Positions 1 through 9,437 of a DNA stretch of 64,000 bases are shown here, piece after piece (within the stretch, counting starts at the first letter, position 1; each line of letters starts with the position of its first letter). The DNA lies in assembly GCA_021773835.1 (NCBI GenBank), contig JAJFJQ010000030.1, forward strand, positions 44,054 to 108,053. The letters run 5' to 3'. Source of the DNA: Gammaproteobacteria bacterium. Its GTDB lineage: Bacteria; Pseudomonadota; Gammaproteobacteria; Ga0077536. The notes under the pieces were generated by a model. That model had not been told where the DNA came from, made no database searches, and saw nothing but the letters and a program-made list of their open reading frames with translations. A program made the position numbers and the translations under genes.

Positions 1-1
1 T

Positions 2-1183
2 AATTATTATCAACGCGGCTTATCCGACAGCGCACGCATACTGCGCCAGGTAGAAGACCTCGGTTTCGATTTCGTCGCCTTTTCCGAACACCATTTCCAC
101 GTCGAAGGACTCGAGGTCTCGAACAACCCCATCCTGTTGGGCTGCTGGGCGGCGATGCAAACCTCGCGTATACGCATCGGACAGATGGGTAGTGTATTAC
201 CCGCACGCAACCCAATACTCATGGCCGAAGATCTCGCGATGCTCGACCATATGTCCGGTGGGCGCATGTGCGCCGGCTTCGCGCGTGGTTATCAAGCGCG
301 CCACGTCATGACTATCGGTCAGAAGATGAATGCCGTTTGGACCGCTGCCAACGATCCGGATTTCGCCGAGCACGACCGAATCAATCGCGAACTGTTCAAC
401 GAACATTACGAGATCATACGGAAAGCGTGGGCGGAGCCCTTATTCAAGCATGATGGGAAGCACTGGCAGATCCCGCCCGCCGGCATCGCGTGGGATCACC
501 CTGCGACGCGCCACATGGCCCCGGGCATGGTCGGTGAAAACGGACAGCTCGACAAAATCGGGATCGCACCACTGACCTTACAGGAACCGGACAGCATCGA
601 GGTTTTCATCCCGTTCACCATGAGCGCTGAAACGATTGAATGGTCCGCGCGGGAAGGGATCACGCCAGTGATCTTCACGCCGATCGAAGAACATGCGCGC
701 GCCTCACTCGACCTCTATCACAACGCCGCGACGGCGGCCGGACACGATCTAGAATGGGGTCGGGGACTCGGCCATTTCCGCAACATCGTCGTTGCCGATA
801 CTGACGCTGAAGCGCATGCCATTAGCGACTGCGGCCTCGGGTACCTCTGGACACGCTGGCACGATTGGTTCGGCTTCAATGAAGCGCTGCGTTACCCGGG
901 CGAGAAAGGACCGATTCCGAATACGGCCGAGAACGTGCGCGAGAGAGGCTATTCGATATCGGGCTCTGTCGATACGGTCGCGCGTAAACTCGAAGCGATG
1001 ATCAAGACGTTAAACACGGACCTTATCGTTCCGTGGATGGCAGCCGGGCCGGCCCCGATCGACGGCCTACTCAAATCAAACGAACTCCTGGTGGAGAAAG
1101 TCCTGCCGAAAATTGGTGTCGAACTTAAACGCGTTGAACCGAAGCTGCGAGTCGAATACGACGGCCACGGATGGCAGGAATAG
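2..1183 (+). CDS. LLM-class flavin-dependent oxidoreductase (5' partial)
   Basis: The reading frame is open from the first base of the window, so the N-terminus lies outside; about 393 residues are visible up to the TAG at 1181. It belongs to the luciferase-like (TIM-barrel) flavin monooxygenase family: the family motif SEHHF sits near residue 30 of the visible part, and the middle holds the usual segments AEDLAMLDHMSGGR and GFARGYQ. Such enzymes use FMNH2 or F420H2 to oxidise ketones, aldehydes or heterocycles. The next gene starts 13 bases later, so it is probably the first visible member of an operon with the HpaB-type hydroxylase and meta-cleavage genes. The substrate cannot be read from the sequence. 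Confidence 0.88.
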   Translation, partial: NYYQRGLSDSARILRQVEDLGFDFVAFSEHHFHVEGLEVSNNPILLGCWAAMQTSRIRIGQMGSVLPARNPILMAEDLAMLDHMSGGRMCAGFARGYQARHVMTIGQKMNAVWTAANDPDFAEHDRINRELFNEHYEIIRKAWAEPLFKHDGKHWQIPPAGIAWDHPATRHMAPGMVGENGQLDKIGIAPLTLQEPDSIEVFIPFTMSAETIEWSAREGITPVIFTPIEEHARASLDLYHNAATAAGHDLEWGRGLGHFRNIVVADTDAEAHAISDCGLGYLWTRWHDWFGFNEALRYPGEKGPIPNTAENVRERGYSISGSVDTVARKLEAMIKTLNTDLIVPWMAAGPAPIDGLLKSNELLVEKVLPKIGVELKRVEPKLRVEYDGHGWQE

Positions 1184-1196
1184 GGGGCGCGCTAAC

Positions 1197-2648
1197 ATGG
1201 GCATACGCACGGGACAACAATTTATCGCCGGTCTGCGCGACGATCGCGAAGTTTGGTACAACGGCCAGCGAGTCGCAGATGTTACGGCATTCCCGGAATT
1301 CCGTGCCTCGATCGAATCGCTCGCAAAACTCTACGATATGCAACATGAGGCAGAGCACCTTGACGTGCTTGTTGTCGAGTCGGGAGAAATCGGAGAGCCA
1401 ATAGGACGCGCCTATGAAATCCCGCGAACATTGGAACAGTTGTGCCTAAAGCGAGAGGCATATGCTACCTGGGCGAAATCGAATTGCGGGATGCTCGGGC
1501 GCAGCCCCGACTTTCTCAACGTGATGATGGCCTCGCTCGCTGCTAAACGCTCGTTCTTCGCCGAAGGTTCCGCTGAACGTGCTGACGCGTTGTCCAACTA
1601 TTATCGATACTTGGCGAAGAACGATTTGTTCATGACCCACGCGCTGCTCGACCCCCAGCTCGACAAAGGTAAGTTACGGCACGAGCAATCCGATCCCGGC
1701 ATCTGCCTACGCGCCGTCGATAAAAACGCCGATGGTATCGTGCTCGATGGCATCAAGCGCATCGCAACTGCCGCTCCCTACGCCGACGAACTTCTGGTGT
1801 GGCCGTTCCCGCCGACCTTCCAGCCCGGCGAGGAAGACTACGCAAACGTTTTCGCGATCCCGATGAACACTCCAGGACTAAAGACAATCTGTCGACCCTC
1901 GTTTGCTCACCACGGCGCTGCACGTGACTTCCCGCTTTCCTCGCGGTTCGATGAAATCGATGCGACGGTGGTATTCGATAACGTCCTAGTACCGTGGGAC
2001 CGAGTCTTTATTTACAAAGACATCCCGCTATTGAACCGGATGTATCGCGACACACGCATGCGTGAATTAACCGCACATCAGACGAACGCACGGCTAGAAG
2101 TCAAACTTGGTTTTATTTACGCACTCGTCCATCGCATGGCCGAGGCACAGGGAATTGCAACTAAACCCAACGTAATGGAAATGCTCGGCGAAGCTGCTAT
2201 GCGAGTTGAAGTCCTACGTTCTACAACTCGATCGGCTGAAGCACAGGCCAGCGTGGACCCCGAAAACGGCGTCATCTATCCGGATTTGTTCGCGCTCCAG
2301 GCGGGCCGCGCGTTCGGGCCGATCTTTTACCCTGAACTGATAAAAATGGTGCGGCAGATGGGTGGCGGCGCGTTGGTGCAGGTTCCGGTGTCGATGGACG
2401 AATTCGACTCTCCAATTGGGGAGGACATCGAAAAAGCACTGCGCGGCGCAAGCATCGATGGGCGGCGTAAGACTCAATTACTTAAATTGGCGTGGGACAT
2501 TTGCGGCTCTGAATTCGGCGCGCGCCACGAATTGTATGAAATGAATTATGCCGGTGATCGCAGCGCTTTGTTGGCTGGGGTCGAGCGGGAGTACGGACGT
2601 AAACAGGATTGGCTTGATCACCTTGACGGATTTCTGGAGGGGTTATGA
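1197..2648 (+). CDS. 4-hydroxyphenylacetate 3-hydroxylase family (HpaB-type) flavin monooxygenase
   Basis: A 483-residue protein of the HpaB/PvcC group of two-component flavin monooxygenases, which hydroxylate phenols ortho to the hydroxyl using FADH2 from a separate reductase. Diagnostic stretches include LRHEQSDPGICLRAVDKNADG, IKRIATAAPYADELLVWPF and VPWDRVFIYKD. I chose the ATG at 1197 because family members begin close to this MGIRTGQQF segment; an in-frame extension to 1113 overlaps the preceding gene. The stop overlaps the next start as ATGA at 2645, implying translational coupling to the C-C hydrolase. No HpaC-type flavin reductase is present in the window. It probably makes the catechol cleaved by the downstream extradiol enzyme. 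Confidence 0.9.
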   Translation: MGIRTGQQFIAGLRDDREVWYNGQRVADVTAFPEFRASIESLAKLYDMQHEAEHLDVLVVESGEIGEPIGRAYEIPRTLEQLCLKREAYATWAKSNCGMLGRSPDFLNVMMASLAAKRSFFAEGSAERADALSNYYRYLAKNDLFMTHALLDPQLDKGKLRHEQSDPGICLRAVDKNADGIVLDGIKRIATAAPYADELLVWPFPPTFQPGEEDYANVFAIPMNTPGLKTICRPSFAHHGAARDFPLSSRFDEIDATVVFDNVLVPWDRVFIYKDIPLLNRMYRDTRMRELTAHQTNARLEVKLGFIYALVHRMAEAQGIATKPNVMEMLGEAAMRVEVLRSTTRSAEAQASVDPENGVIYPDLFALQAGRAFGPIFYPELIKMVRQMGGGALVQVPVSMDEFDSPIGEDIEKALRGASIDGRRKTQLLKLAWDICGSEFGARHELYEMNYAGDRSALLAGVEREYGRKQDWLDHLDGFLEGL

Positions 2649-3523
2649 CTGATAATAATGAAGCACACGAGAGTTTTTGGGTCGATCTTCGCGGCGCGAC
2701 CTTTGGTCAGGGATATCTCGATGCTGGCGGCATACGCACCCGCTACCTGCACACGGGCACGTCGGATAAGCCACCACTGATACTCCTGCACGGCACCGGC
2801 GGGCACGCGGACTGCTACACGCGGAACCTCGCCCAGCACGGCGAACATTTTGATACCTGGGCCATCGATATGATCGGGCATGGATGGACCGATAAGCCGG
2901 ACGTCGATTATGAGATCGACGTTTATGTCGAGCACCTGAAAAGTGTGATGGAGACGCTCGGTTTCGAGCGCGCGCTAATTTCCGGAGAATCACTCGGTGG
3001 CTGGGTCGCAGCGCGCTTTGCGTTGAAGTATCCCGACGCCGTCGATCGGCTCGCGCTCAATACCACGGGCGGCGCGACGATGATCCCGGCCGTGATGGAG
3101 AAGATAAAGCAATCGACCCGCGCCGCCGTGCAGAACCCAACGTGGGATACGGTCAAGGCGCGCCTTGAATGGTTGATGGCGGATCCGTCCGTGGTCAATG
3201 CGGATCTCATCGCCTGCCGCAAGGCGATCTATGAGCAGCCGGGTTTCATCGAAGCCTTGGAGCACATCTTAGTTTTGCAGGATCCGGAAATTCGCCTAGG
3301 TAATAATCTTACAGACGACGAATGGGCGGCTATCCGTCACGAAACCCTCGTGCTTTGGACGTCACACGATCCGACCGCAGATGATTCCGTCGGGCAACGT
3401 ATCGCGGAGATGATCCCAAATGCGCGTTACGCCTTGATGCAGGGTTGTGGGCATTGGCCGCAATTCGAAGACCCCGTGACGTTTAACCGCATCCACGTTG
3501 AATTCCTGCTGGGTCGGGACTGA
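2645..3523 (+). CDS. alpha/beta hydrolase, meta-cleavage product (C-C) hydrolase type
   Basis: A 292-residue alpha/beta-hydrolase of the MhpC/BphD/HsaD type, which cuts the carbon-carbon bond of vinylogous diketones formed by extradiol ring cleavage. The oxyanion segment LLHGTGGHADCY is near residue 48. The nucleophile elbow GESLGG places Ser116, WTSHDPTADD supplies the acid (about Asp242), and GCGHWPQFE supplies His270. It overlaps the HpaB-type gene by four bases and is followed after 8 bases by an extradiol dioxygenase, so hydroxylase, hydrolase and dioxygenase form a tight ring-cleavage operon. The family assignment is firm; the exact ring-fission substrate is inferred from context. Confidence 0.88.
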   Translation: MTDNNEAHESFWVDLRGATFGQGYLDAGGIRTRYLHTGTSDKPPLILLHGTGGHADCYTRNLAQHGEHFDTWAIDMIGHGWTDKPDVDYEIDVYVEHLKSVMETLGFERALISGESLGGWVAARFALKYPDAVDRLALNTTGGATMIPAVMEKIKQSTRAAVQNPTWDTVKARLEWLMADPSVVNADLIACRKAIYEQPGFIEALEHILVLQDPEIRLGNNLTDDEWAAIRHETLVLWTSHDPTADDSVGQRIAEMIPNARYALMQGCGHWPQFEDPVTFNRIHVEFLLGRD

Positions 3524-3531
3524 GCGCGGTC

Positions 3532-4464
3532 ATGGCCGTCGCAACCGTTTTTGCATCGCACTCGCCGCTAAAGGATCATCGATCGCCGGGTGCAGCGATC
3601 GTAAATGAAGTCGATACCTGTCTCGCCGAGGTCGCCGCCTGGGTCGCGGACTTCTCACCTGATCTCATCATCGCGATCGGCCCCGATCACTTCAATGGTT
3701 TCTTTTACCGTCTGATGCCGAGCTTCTGTATTGGCGCCGCGGCCGAATCAGTTGGCGATTGGAGTACGCCCAATGGCAGCCTGCCGGTCGCGGGGAAGGT
3801 CGCGGAGGATTGCGTCCGCGCCTTACACGTCGCCGGGATCGACGCAGCTATTTCCTATCGTATGGATGTCGATCACGGTATAACGCAATTGCTCGATCAG
3901 TTATTCGACTGGTCGGCACTACCGCCGGTCGTGCCTGTGTTCGTGAATTGTGCGGCACCGCCGCTCCCGCCGATTTCACGAGTCGTAGCGTTCGGAAAAG
4001 CGCTGGGCGAATTCGCTGCCATTTACCCGGGTCGAGTGCTACTCGCCGCATCCGGCGGCCTCTCACACGATCCGCCGATGCCACAACTCGCGAACGCACC
4101 TGAGTCAATACGTCAGCGGATAATCGCTGGAGGTACCTTGAGCCTACAGGCGCGCGCAGCCAGGCAGGAGCGGGTCATCAACGAAGCAACGAACCAGATC
4201 GACGGTACGAGCGATCGAACACCGCTGAATGCTGACTGGGATCAAGCGTTCCTGACCCGTTTACAGGCCTTCGATTTTGATGCCCTAACGGCCATGAACG
4301 ACGACTCAATCACGCACGACGGTGGTTGCGGTGGGCACGAAATCCGCTCGTGGATAGCGGTTGCGGCGGCGGCCGCTAGCACCGGGATCGAACACCTCGA
4401 CCTGCGATATTACCGGGCGATCCCCGAATGGATTGCGGGTTACGGGGTGATGACGGGAGGCTGA
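3532..4464 (+). CDS. class III extradiol dioxygenase, MhpB-like (LigB superfamily)
   Basis: A 310-residue protein close in length and pattern to 2,3-dihydroxyphenylpropionate 1,2-dioxygenase (MhpB, about 314 residues). The N-terminal FASHSPL segment matches the MhpB start, IIAIGPDHFNGFFY carries a conserved histidine, and MDVDHGITQLLDQLF and LLAASGGLSHDPP match the family's active-site blocks. These enzymes use Fe(II) to open the ring of a 2,3-dihydroxyphenyl compound. The ATG at 3532 starts 8 bases after the hydrolase stop. Following the HpaB-type hydroxylase and MhpC-like hydrolase, it completes hydroxylation, meta-cleavage and hydrolysis in three consecutive genes. MhpD/E/F-type genes that would finish the pathway are not seen here. 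Confidence 0.88.
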   Translation: MAVATVFASHSPLKDHRSPGAAIVNEVDTCLAEVAAWVADFSPDLIIAIGPDHFNGFFYRLMPSFCIGAAAESVGDWSTPNGSLPVAGKVAEDCVRALHVAGIDAAISYRMDVDHGITQLLDQLFDWSALPPVVPVFVNCAAPPLPPISRVVAFGKALGEFAAIYPGRVLLAASGGLSHDPPMPQLANAPESIRQRIIAGGTLSLQARAARQERVINEATNQIDGTSDRTPLNADWDQAFLTRLQAFDFDALTAMNDDSITHDGGCGGHEIRSWIAVAAAAASTGIEHLDLRYYRAIPEWIAGYGVMTGG

Positions 4465-4543
4465 CTAGGGATTTTCCGAAGCGAAGTGTCGGACGCACAG
4501 TTAGATTTCGTTTAGGCTGACGCGAACTACCGGAAGCATAAGC

Positions 4544-5779
4544 ATGTCGATAACGGAAACGGAACCGTTCTTCAAGATCAACGTGATGGCCCCAGAGGCG
4601 CTTAGCGATCCTCAAGCGTACCTTGCCGAACTCCGTGAATACGAACCAGTTTTTTGGGACGCACGCTACCGCTCGTGGGTAGTCACGAGTTATCGTCATG
4701 CGACCGCCGCGCTCCGCGATGAACGCTTCTCTTCAGATCGCATTGAACCATATATCCGCAAGAAGCTGTCCGGCCCCGATACCGATCCGCTCGTGCTGCA
4801 CGCCTTCGAAGTATTAAGCGGCTGGCTTGTATTCAAGGAAGAACCGGCGCACATGCGCTTACGGGGTTTGTGCAGTCAGGCATTCACTCCTCCATCAATC
4901 GCGCAATTGCGCTCGCGCGTGGAAAGTTTGTGCGCAGAATTACTGGCTGACATACCAGACGTGGGCGAGTTCGACCTGGTTCAGAAAGTCGCTACACCCG
5001 TGCCCTCCATCATTATGGCAGAAATGATGGGCGTGCCGGTTGAGGATCGGGTAAATTTCGAACATTGGACCGCCCAAGTCGCGCCGCTAGTTTCAACCGC
5101 GCTCGACGATCCTACTCGGCATGAAGGTATCACCCAAGGAATGGGTTCACTGGTCACGTATTTCCGTGGTCTGATTGAACACTACAGAAAAGCGCCCGAA
5201 GATAACTTGATATCGGCACTGATCAGCGCGCGCGACGACGATGACATACTGTCAGAAGCAGAACTCATTGCGACGTGCACGTTGTTCCTTTTCGGTGGCC
5301 ACGAGACCACTGCCAATTTCATCGCTAATTCGGTGCTTGCGCTGCTCCGACATCCCGATCAGCTAGCATTGCTACGCGACGATAAGGTCGATATGAAGAA
5401 CGCCCTCGAAGAACTCCTACGCTTTGACGGACCAGCCAAGACGGTCGTACGGCTGGCGCGCGAAGATTTCGACTTCGGCGGCCGTCAAATCAAGCAAGGA
5501 CAGCGCGTGTTCGTGATGCTGTCGGTAGCAAACCGCGATCCCAAGGCGTTCGAGGATCCGAATGACTTACGCTTGGATCGTGGGTCAGTGCGTCACATCG
5601 GATTCGGCTTTGGCGGTCATTTTTGTCTCGGTGCGCCGCTCGCCCGATTGGAGGCTGGCATTGCCATCCCCCAGATCGTTAAACGCTTTCCGGAACTCCG
5701 ACTCGCGCCAAAAGCGCTCAAGTGGCGGGTTCTGCTGGGCGTCAGAGGCTTGCGCGAGCTGTACTTGATCGCTGGATAA
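4544..5779 (+). CDS. cytochrome P450
   Basis: A 411-residue soluble bacterial P450. The I-helix oxygen-activation motif reads FGGHETTANF, the K-helix ExxR is in EELLRFDGPAKTVVRLA, and the heme-binding loop HIGFGFGGHFCLGAPLAR places the proximal cysteine at about residue 361. No membrane anchor is visible, and the length is normal for bacterial CYPs that use separate ferredoxin and reductase partners. No such partner lies in the window. It follows the MhpB-like gene by about 80 bases in the same direction and probably hydroxylates an intermediate of the same catabolic route, but the CYP family and substrate cannot be assigned by eye. Confidence 0.92.
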   Translation: MSITETEPFFKINVMAPEALSDPQAYLAELREYEPVFWDARYRSWVVTSYRHATAALRDERFSSDRIEPYIRKKLSGPDTDPLVLHAFEVLSGWLVFKEEPAHMRLRGLCSQAFTPPSIAQLRSRVESLCAELLADIPDVGEFDLVQKVATPVPSIIMAEMMGVPVEDRVNFEHWTAQVAPLVSTALDDPTRHEGITQGMGSLVTYFRGLIEHYRKAPEDNLISALISARDDDDILSEAELIATCTLFLFGGHETTANFIANSVLALLRHPDQLALLRDDKVDMKNALEELLRFDGPAKTVVRLAREDFDFGGRQIKQGQRVFVMLSVANRDPKAFEDPNDLRLDRGSVRHIGFGFGGHFCLGAPLARLEAGIAIPQIVKRFPELRLAPKALKWRVLLGVRGLRELYLIAG

Positions 5780-5901
5780 AGCTGTCTCGTCATACAATCA
5801 GAAGCGGTGGTAATCGTAGCTTTGGCAGTGCGGACAGAACGGCGCCGCCCAAACGACGATCGGTCGCTGAGAGAATTTTCAAAACAACCAACAGGGTAAT
5901 C

Positions 5902-6864
5902 ATGATGAGCGTCTACCGTTTAATTCTGGTCTTTCTTTTTGTCAACTGCGCACAAGCGGCCGATATCGATCTCGGGCCGCGGAATTGGATCTGGGGCGAC
6001 GGCGACGAACTCGGTGCCGGTAACCGCATGAATGAATCAACCGTCATGGCGGCGCTCGGAACCGTGAAGAATGGCGAGATCATCGAGCTATCGCACATGG
6101 TGAGTGAGGACGCACCTCAGTTCCCCGGTTTCCAACCGCCCTACGTGATCAGTATGTACAAGACTTCCGATCGCAGCGAGCGTTGGATCAAGGAACACTT
6201 AGGCGCGGTAAATGGACTCGGCTTCAATATAGAACGCATAGAGATGACGGTACACGTCAGCACGCATATCGATTCGCTTGGACATGTGTCGATAGAGGGG
6301 CTCCTTTATGGCGGTGTACCCGATGAAATGGGTATCGCTGATAAGGGCCTCGTGCACGGCGGTATCGAGAAAGCGCCGCCGTTCATCGCGAAGGCGGTCA
6401 TGCTCGACATCGCCGGCTTTCGCGGCGTCGACTACATGAAACCTGGTGAGGTCGTAACGGTCGCGGATCTCGAAGGCGCATTGTCGCGTGAGGGCGTGGA
6501 AATACCCGAAGCGGGCATCGTCATGATCAACACAGGTTGGGGTCAGTTCTTTGACAAGACACCAGCCGAATACACCAAACACATGCCGGGGATCGGTATA
6601 GAGTCGTCGAAATGGCTTGCGGCGAAGCAGGTCGTTGCCATTGGCTCTGACACCATGGCGGTCGAGGTCGTTCCGTGGGAACAAAAGGAGATCGTATTGC
6701 CGGTACACCAGCACCTGATCACAAACGAGGGCATCTACATGATTGAGAACCTCAAGCTCGACGAACTCGCGGCGAAAAGGATTTACGCGATCTCGGTGAT
6801 CATTCTCCCGACCAAGTACCGAGGCGCGTCGGGCTCGCCGGTGCGAATTATTGGTTTGCGCTGA
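5902..6864 (+). CDS. cyclase-family (kynurenine formamidase-like) hydrolase, exported
   Basis: About 320 residues of the metal-dependent cyclase/arylformamidase family. The metal-binding pattern appears as VHVSTHIDSLGHV, matching the family HxxTHxDxxxH signature. The N-terminus MMSVYRLILVFLFVNCAQAA is a short hydrophobic leader ending in an Ala-rich cleavage site, so the enzyme is probably periplasmic, which is unusual beside otherwise cytoplasmic oxygenases. Two adjacent ATG codons (5902 and 5905) follow an AGGG ribosome site; either could be used. An upstream in-frame extension to 5722 overlaps the P450 gene and would bury the leader. The reaction may be opening of a lactone, amide or cyclic diketone, which is inference. 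Confidence 0.83.
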   Translation: MMSVYRLILVFLFVNCAQAADIDLGPRNWIWGDGDELGAGNRMNESTVMAALGTVKNGEIIELSHMVSEDAPQFPGFQPPYVISMYKTSDRSERWIKEHLGAVNGLGFNIERIEMTVHVSTHIDSLGHVSIEGLLYGGVPDEMGIADKGLVHGGIEKAPPFIAKAVMLDIAGFRGVDYMKPGEVVTVADLEGALSREGVEIPEAGIVMINTGWGQFFDKTPAEYTKHMPGIGIESSKWLAAKQVVAIGSDTMAVEVVPWEQKEIVLPVHQHLITNEGIYMIENLKLDELAAKRIYAISVIILPTKYRGASGSPVRIIGLR

Positions 6865-6966
6865 GCAATTTCGGATCGAGCGCTCTTAGCTGCACCTGTC
6901 CGACCCATGACCGCGACTGTGCCAATAACTACGATTGGCAATTGGCTTCGACAAAGAGGATACGTC

Positions 6967-8079
6967 GTGAAAAATAAACTCTGCGATATGTTTGGGATCG
7001 ACATCCCGGTCTTTGCCTTCTCTCATTGCCGTGACGTCGTGGCAGCCGTCTCGAAAGCCGGCGGCCTCGGCGTACTTGGCATGGCGCGCATGGGACCTGA
7101 ACGCCTGCGCGAGGAACTGCAATGGATTGACGACCACATCGACGGCAAGCCTTACGGCATCGATGTCCTAATGCCCAGCACCTATAGCGACGCTGGCGAT
7201 CTCAAGTACGACATCGATCGTTTGCTACCACCCGAACACGTCGCATTTGTACGAAAATTGATCGACGACGCTGGGATCCCCCCGCTACCAGCCGGGGAGA
7301 AGGACGAAATCGTGCGCGCCCTGCTCGGCGAGCTATCCTTCACCCCACGCGAGAGTATGCAGATGATCGATATCGCGATGGCGCACCCGATCAAACTCAT
7401 CGTCAACGCGCTCGGCTCGCCGCCGCCGGAGTTAGTCGATAAGGCACATGCGCGCGGGATCCGCGTCGCCGCAATGGCCGGTAAACCGAAGCATGCAATC
7501 AAACACAAGGCGCATGGCTGCGATTTCATCATCGCAGTCGGCACCGAGGCCGGCGGCCACACCGGCCCGGTCAGTTCAATGGTGCTGTGGCCACGGATCG
7601 TCGATGCGGTCGCGCCGCTGCCGGTATTGGCCGCAGGCGGAGTTAGCCGCGGCCGGCAGTTGGCGGCGGCATTCGCGCTTGGCTGCGAAGGGGTTTGGTG
7701 CGGTTCAATCTGGTTGAAAACCGCGGAAAGCGAAGTCATTCCGGAGATCAAGGAGAAGATGTTCGCGGCGGATTCGGAGGACGCCGTAATGACTCGCGCA
7801 GTCACCGGCAAACCCTGTCGCACACTGCGCTCTGCCTTCACCGATGCGTATGAGCAACCGGACGCGCCGACGCCACTGCCAGCGCCGCTGCAAAATATCC
7901 TGTGGTGGGCGGAGGGACGCACTCGCGCCGAGCGCGTCCGCCACCCCAACTTTCTAACTTACCCGGTCGGCCAGATTGTCGGCGATATGACTGGACCGAC
8001 CACCGTCCGAGAAGTGATCTACGAGATGATGACCGAGTTCGTGGAAACACAGGCACGCCTCAGTGACATACTCGAATGA
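6967..8079 (+). CDS. nitronate monooxygenase / 2-nitropropane dioxygenase family FMN enzyme
   Basis: A 370-residue FMN-binding TIM-barrel protein. The FMN and active-site blocks are typical: SKAGGLGVLGMARM near the N-terminus, VGTEAGGHTGPVSSMVLWP in the middle, and PVLAAGGVSRGRQLAAAFALG followed by GVWCGSIWL. I prefer the GTG at 6967, which is preceded by AGAGGA at good spacing and starts the protein at VKNKLCDMFGIDIPVFAFS, as in family members; an in-frame ATG at 6907 would add 20 unconserved residues. It is the last plus-strand gene before a convergent CoA-transferase gene. Many such proteins in catabolic clusters are annotated as nitronate monooxygenases but act on other substrates. Confidence 0.85.
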   Translation: MKNKLCDMFGIDIPVFAFSHCRDVVAAVSKAGGLGVLGMARMGPERLREELQWIDDHIDGKPYGIDVLMPSTYSDAGDLKYDIDRLLPPEHVAFVRKLIDDAGIPPLPAGEKDEIVRALLGELSFTPRESMQMIDIAMAHPIKLIVNALGSPPPELVDKAHARGIRVAAMAGKPKHAIKHKAHGCDFIIAVGTEAGGHTGPVSSMVLWPRIVDAVAPLPVLAAGGVSRGRQLAAAFALGCEGVWCGSIWLKTAESEVIPEIKEKMFAADSEDAVMTRAVTGKPCRTLRSAFTDAYEQPDAPTPLPAPLQNILWWAEGRTRAERVRHPNFLTYPVGQIVGDMTGPTTVREVIYEMMTEFVETQARLSDILE

Positions 8080-8231
8080 CACACCGGCGACTAGATTTAG
8101 GAAACGTTAAAAAAGTGGCTGCGCAACTCGATGGTTTCATTGCGTGGCTCACGCGTCCTGGCCTATCTCGCTAATATATCCAGGTTAAGGTCTCCAGAGC
8201 ACACCTTCAACGTCCGCTTGAGTTACTCAGT

Positions 8232-9437
8232 TTATATCACGCCGGCCGTGCGGAGCGCTTCAATTTGCATTGGCGTGCGGCCAAGTTCCGCGAGAATATC
8301 CGCGGTATGCTCGCCGGCGACGGGCGGCGCAGTGCGGATCTTTCCCGGGGTCGCCGACAGCTTGACCGGGATCCCCGGTTGTACCCCGGACGGTACTCGC
8401 GAGTCACCGACGGGCACTATCATCTCGCGGTGCCTCAGTTGCGGATCGGCGATCGCTTCGGCTAGGCCGTTAACTTCACCGACACAAACGTCGGTCCGTG
8501 CGAAAAATGCGACCCACTCATCACGTGTGCGGGTACGCATAATGGCCTCGACTTCCCGTTTCGCGGCGCCGGACCCAACGCTAACTGGGCTCTGGAAATC
8601 ATCGGTCCTCATCCGGTACTGCTTCAAATCTGGTCGAGTCAGCGCGTCGCAGAAATTATCCCATAGCCACGGCTCCATGCAGCCAACCGACAGCCACCGG
8701 TCATCCTTAGTCACATAAACTGCGTAGTACGGGTATTCTCCCGCGAAAACGTTGTTGCCGCGTTCGGGCTCGGGACCGCCGACGAAGAAATTACGGATCC
8801 CGGGTACGGCCGCGAGTAGCGCGAATGCGGTATCGAGATAAGCCACATCAACATGCTGACCGCGCCCGGTCGATTGTCGCGCAATGAGCGCGAGCAGTAC
8901 CCCGACGACACCATGCAACATCGCGCCAGCATAGTCGGCCACGATATTGAGGGGGATAGGTGGTGGACCGCTAGCGCCGCCTAATTGGTTGAGCACACCG
9001 GCGATCGCGAGATAATTAAGATCATGCCCGGCTTTATCGCGATACGGGCCATCCTGCCCGAATCCACTAAGTGAACAATAGATGAGCTGCGGATTGATCT
9101 CGCTCAGCGTCGTATAATCGGCGCCGAGACGCGCGGTGACTCCAGGGCGAAAGCCTTCAACCACCACGTCTGTTCGCGCGACGATCTCATGCAGCAGGGA
9201 TTGGGCTTCGGCCACCTTGAGATTCAGCGTGATGCTCTTCTTGTTGCGGTTCGCATATTCCGAAAGCACCCAGATATCTTCCTGTTTTGCGACGGAGTGC
9301 TTGGCGCTGTCCGGGTTAGGCGGTGTTTCGACCTTAATCACTTCCGCACCCATGTCACCGAGCATCATGGTCGATAACGAGCCGGGCGCGACACGATTAA
9401 GTTCGAGGACGCGGATCCCTTCCAGGGGCATAGCCAT
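8232..9437 (-). CDS. CaiB/BaiF CoA-transferase family protein, alpha-methylacyl-CoA racemase-like
   Basis: A 401-residue family III CoA-transferase fold protein (GIRVLELNRVAPG at the start, GADYTTLSEINPQLIYCSLSG in the middle). Details favour the alpha-methylacyl-CoA racemase branch: AGHDLNYLAIAGVLN corresponds to the racemase His-Asp region, NIVADYAGAMLHG to its catalytic Asp region, and GCMEPWLW to its Glu loop. Racemases of this type act on 2-methyl branched acyl-CoAs such as sterol side chains. The ATG at 9437 has an AAAGG site nine bases upstream; a longer frame to 9590 has no homology. It is transcribed on the minus strand downstream of hyuA/hyuB after a gap of about 240 bases. Simple CoA transfer cannot be excluded. 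Confidence 0.83.
   Translation of the reverse strand: MAMPLEGIRVLELNRVAPGSLSTMMLGDMGAEVIKVETPPNPDSAKHSVAKQEDIWVLSEYANRNKKSITLNLKVAEAQSLLHEIVARTDVVVEGFRPGVTARLGADYTTLSEINPQLIYCSLSGFGQDGPYRDKAGHDLNYLAIAGVLNQLGGASGPPPIPLNIVADYAGAMLHGVVGVLLALIARQSTGRGQHVDVAYLDTAFALLAAVPGIRNFFVGGPEPERGNNVFAGEYPYYAVYVTKDDRWLSVGCMEPWLWDNFCDALTRPDLKQYRMRTDDFQSPVSVGSGAAKREVEAIMRTRTRDEWVAFFARTDVCVGEVNGLAEAIADPQLRHREMIVPVGDSRVPSGVQPGIPVKLSATPGKIRTAPPVAGEHTADILAELGRTPMQIEALRTAGVI

Noticed and set aside
7182..7949. 255-codon antisense frame inside the nitronate monooxygenase gene
   Set aside because: Low-complexity Ser/Ala-rich translation without motifs; shadow of the real gene.
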